From Bacteroidaceae bacterium (GTDB lineage Bacteria > Bacteroidota > Bacteroidia > Bacteroidales > Bacteroidaceae): a stretch of DNA of 64,000 nt. Every line of letters starts with the position of its first letter. Position 1 is the first letter of the stretch. Location of the stretch: assembly GCA_017546785.1 (NCBI GenBank), contig JAFYRW010000025.1, positions 1-64,000 on the forward strand. Reading direction: 5' to 3'. The notes beneath the pieces are model-generated. The model ran no database searches. It was not told the origin of the DNA and saw only the letters and a list, made by a program, of their open reading frames with translations. This document shows positions 63,178-64,000 of this stretch, piece by piece. Both the position numbers and the translations under genes were made by a program.

Positions 63178-64000
63178 TTATTGTAGGTTATTAGCCTCAT
63201 ACTCGTAGCGGTTGAGTATGCCTCTCCACACGCAAGGCTGGTCACCACCCTGAATAATCCAAATATAGTTGTTGCTGTCCACCACTGTGGCATAAGGAGC
63301 AGTCGCGCCCAAAAGCTCGTCGGGCAATTTAGCCTTTACACCGTCGGTAATCCACGTCAAGCCATTGTCCGACGACACATAAAATGCCGAGAAGGGAGCA
63401 ACGCTGTTGCCATTATGATTGGCCGCTCCTCCAAAAGCATAGAGACGCGCATTGTAATATATCACCGACATATTCTCGAACGAGGGACAGGCAAAAGCCT
63501 CATTTGCGCCATCGGAATAGCTTACCCAACCATTTTCGTTTGAGAGTTTGCTCCACACTGCAGGAACTTTTGATTCGCCTGGATATCCCACAAGAATATA
63601 TCTCGAAATATATGGATTGGTTCTCAACGGATAAACAGCCGATGAGATATTGTTCACAGGAAAATTGTCGGCAACAGGCTGTACCTGCACAAAGTCGGTA
63701 GCATTAAGGGTGTATGAAACTGAATCACCCGATATTGCCCAAAGTTCATTCTCCGACGCAAACAAAAGTTCAGAAACAGCGCACTCTGTAGAAACAGCAT
63801 CCCACTCGGCACCATCCTGCGAAGAGTACAATGCACCGTCGGCTGCAACATAAAAGCTGTCGCCAAAGAGCAGCACACATTCCAGAAGAGCACTCTCGGG
63901 CAGGCCCGATATTGTCTGCGGGGCACTCCAATCGGCAGGAGCATCCAATGCCGCAGTAGAGAGGAGCGCCTCTCCGCTATTATGTTTACCGAAAAGATAG
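63178..64000 (-). CDS. DUF6242-like exported protein, N-terminal part beyond window
   Basis: The frame is open to base 64000, so only the C-terminal about 273 residues are seen. Repeated beta-propeller-like units occur: FYVSSDNGLTWITDG, LYAFGGAANHNGN, NNYIWIIQGGDQPCVWRG, in the style of a sialidase/kelch-like fold as in DUF6242. It is the most upstream visible gene of the envelope operon, 8 nt before DUF6089. Its function is unknown. Confidence 0.75.
   Translation of the reverse strand, partial: YLFGKHNSGEALLSTAALDAPADWSAPQTISGLPESALLECVLLFGDSFYVAADGALYSSQDGAEWDAVSTECAVSELLFASENELWAISGDSVSYTLNATDFVQVQPVADNFPVNNISSAVYPLRTNPYISRYILVGYPGESKVPAVWSKLSNENGWVSYSDGANEAFACPSFENMSVIYYNARLYAFGGAANHNGNSVAPFSAFYVSSDNGLTWITDGVKAKLPDELLGATAPYATVVDSNNYIWIIQGGDQPCVWRGILNRYEYEANNLQ

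Overview
The window is a compact stretch of a Bacteroidales (Bacteroidota) chromosome, probably from an obligately anaerobic, host- or gut-associated species. This rests on the gene families (PEP carboxykinase of Bacteroides type, PorT, DUF6089/DUF6242, calycin-like lipoprotein, S41 protease beside coaD and parE), on oxygen-defence enzymes typical of anaerobes (flavodiiron protein, rubrerythrin), and on promoters with the Bacteroidetes -7 box TAnnTTTG instead of a sigma-70 -10 box. Shine-Dalgarno sequences are weak or absent. The species cannot be fixed from the sequence. No insertion sequence, phage, CRISPR array, rRNA or integration scar was seen.

Layout. 1-2.8 kb: 3' part of pckA, then a THUMP-like methyltransferase. 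2.8-9.1 kb, minus strand: the parE-coaD-S41 protease operon, a GNAT-like gene and a Na/Ca antiporter. 9.2-11.7 kb: a small leader-like peptide gene with its own terminator, then gpmI-DUF3109. 11.8-23.5 kb, plus strand: NUDIX, TPR protein and outer-membrane protein, then topA-aroK-speA-argB-ygjP. 23.5-26.0 kb, minus strand: HAD-ribF-CPBP. 26.1 kb: tRNA(CAT). 26.3-33.6 kb, plus strand: a lipoprotein-type pyruvoyl decarboxylase, an unknown EF-hand membrane protein and a GH95 fucosidase. 33.7-41.6 kb, minus strand: flavodiiron protein, a sialate esterase/GH123 operon, and a TonB receptor with a calycin-like lipoprotein. 41.7-43.9 kb: trpB2 and a small hydrolase behind a tryptophan leader-peptide attenuator. 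43.9-50 kb: porT, ferredoxin, a 31-residue membrane peptide, rubrerythrin, hflX-fumarase. 49.2-54 kb: dprA with a TPR lipoprotein, xerD, and a CD225/DUF2752 pair. 54-56.3 kb: O-methyltransferase, rbfA and a LolC/E-like permease. 56.3-64 kb, minus strand: the conserved envelope operon DUF6242-DUF6089-uppS-bamA-ompH x3-murI.

How the parts fit. Core housekeeping (topology, CoA, flavin, arginine/polyamine, shikimate, peptidoglycan precursors, outer-membrane assembly) is interleaved with carbohydrate foraging genes. GH95 fucosidase, a two-domain sialate O-acetylesterase and a GH123 hexosaminidase-like enzyme together suggest trimming of host mucin-type or glycolipid glycans, although no SusC/SusD pair is present here.

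The clearest regulatory element is the transcription attenuator in front of trpB2 (43711-43838). An 18-codon leader peptide contains three consecutive Trp codons, followed by mutually exclusive 1:2, 2:3 and 3:4 hairpins ending in a perfect 11-bp intrinsic terminator. It can be read directly from the bases and is the most notable finding. Other items worth following are the lipoprotein PSD/PsiD-like decarboxylase, two very small genes delimited by their own terminators, and the unexplained 741-residue membrane protein.
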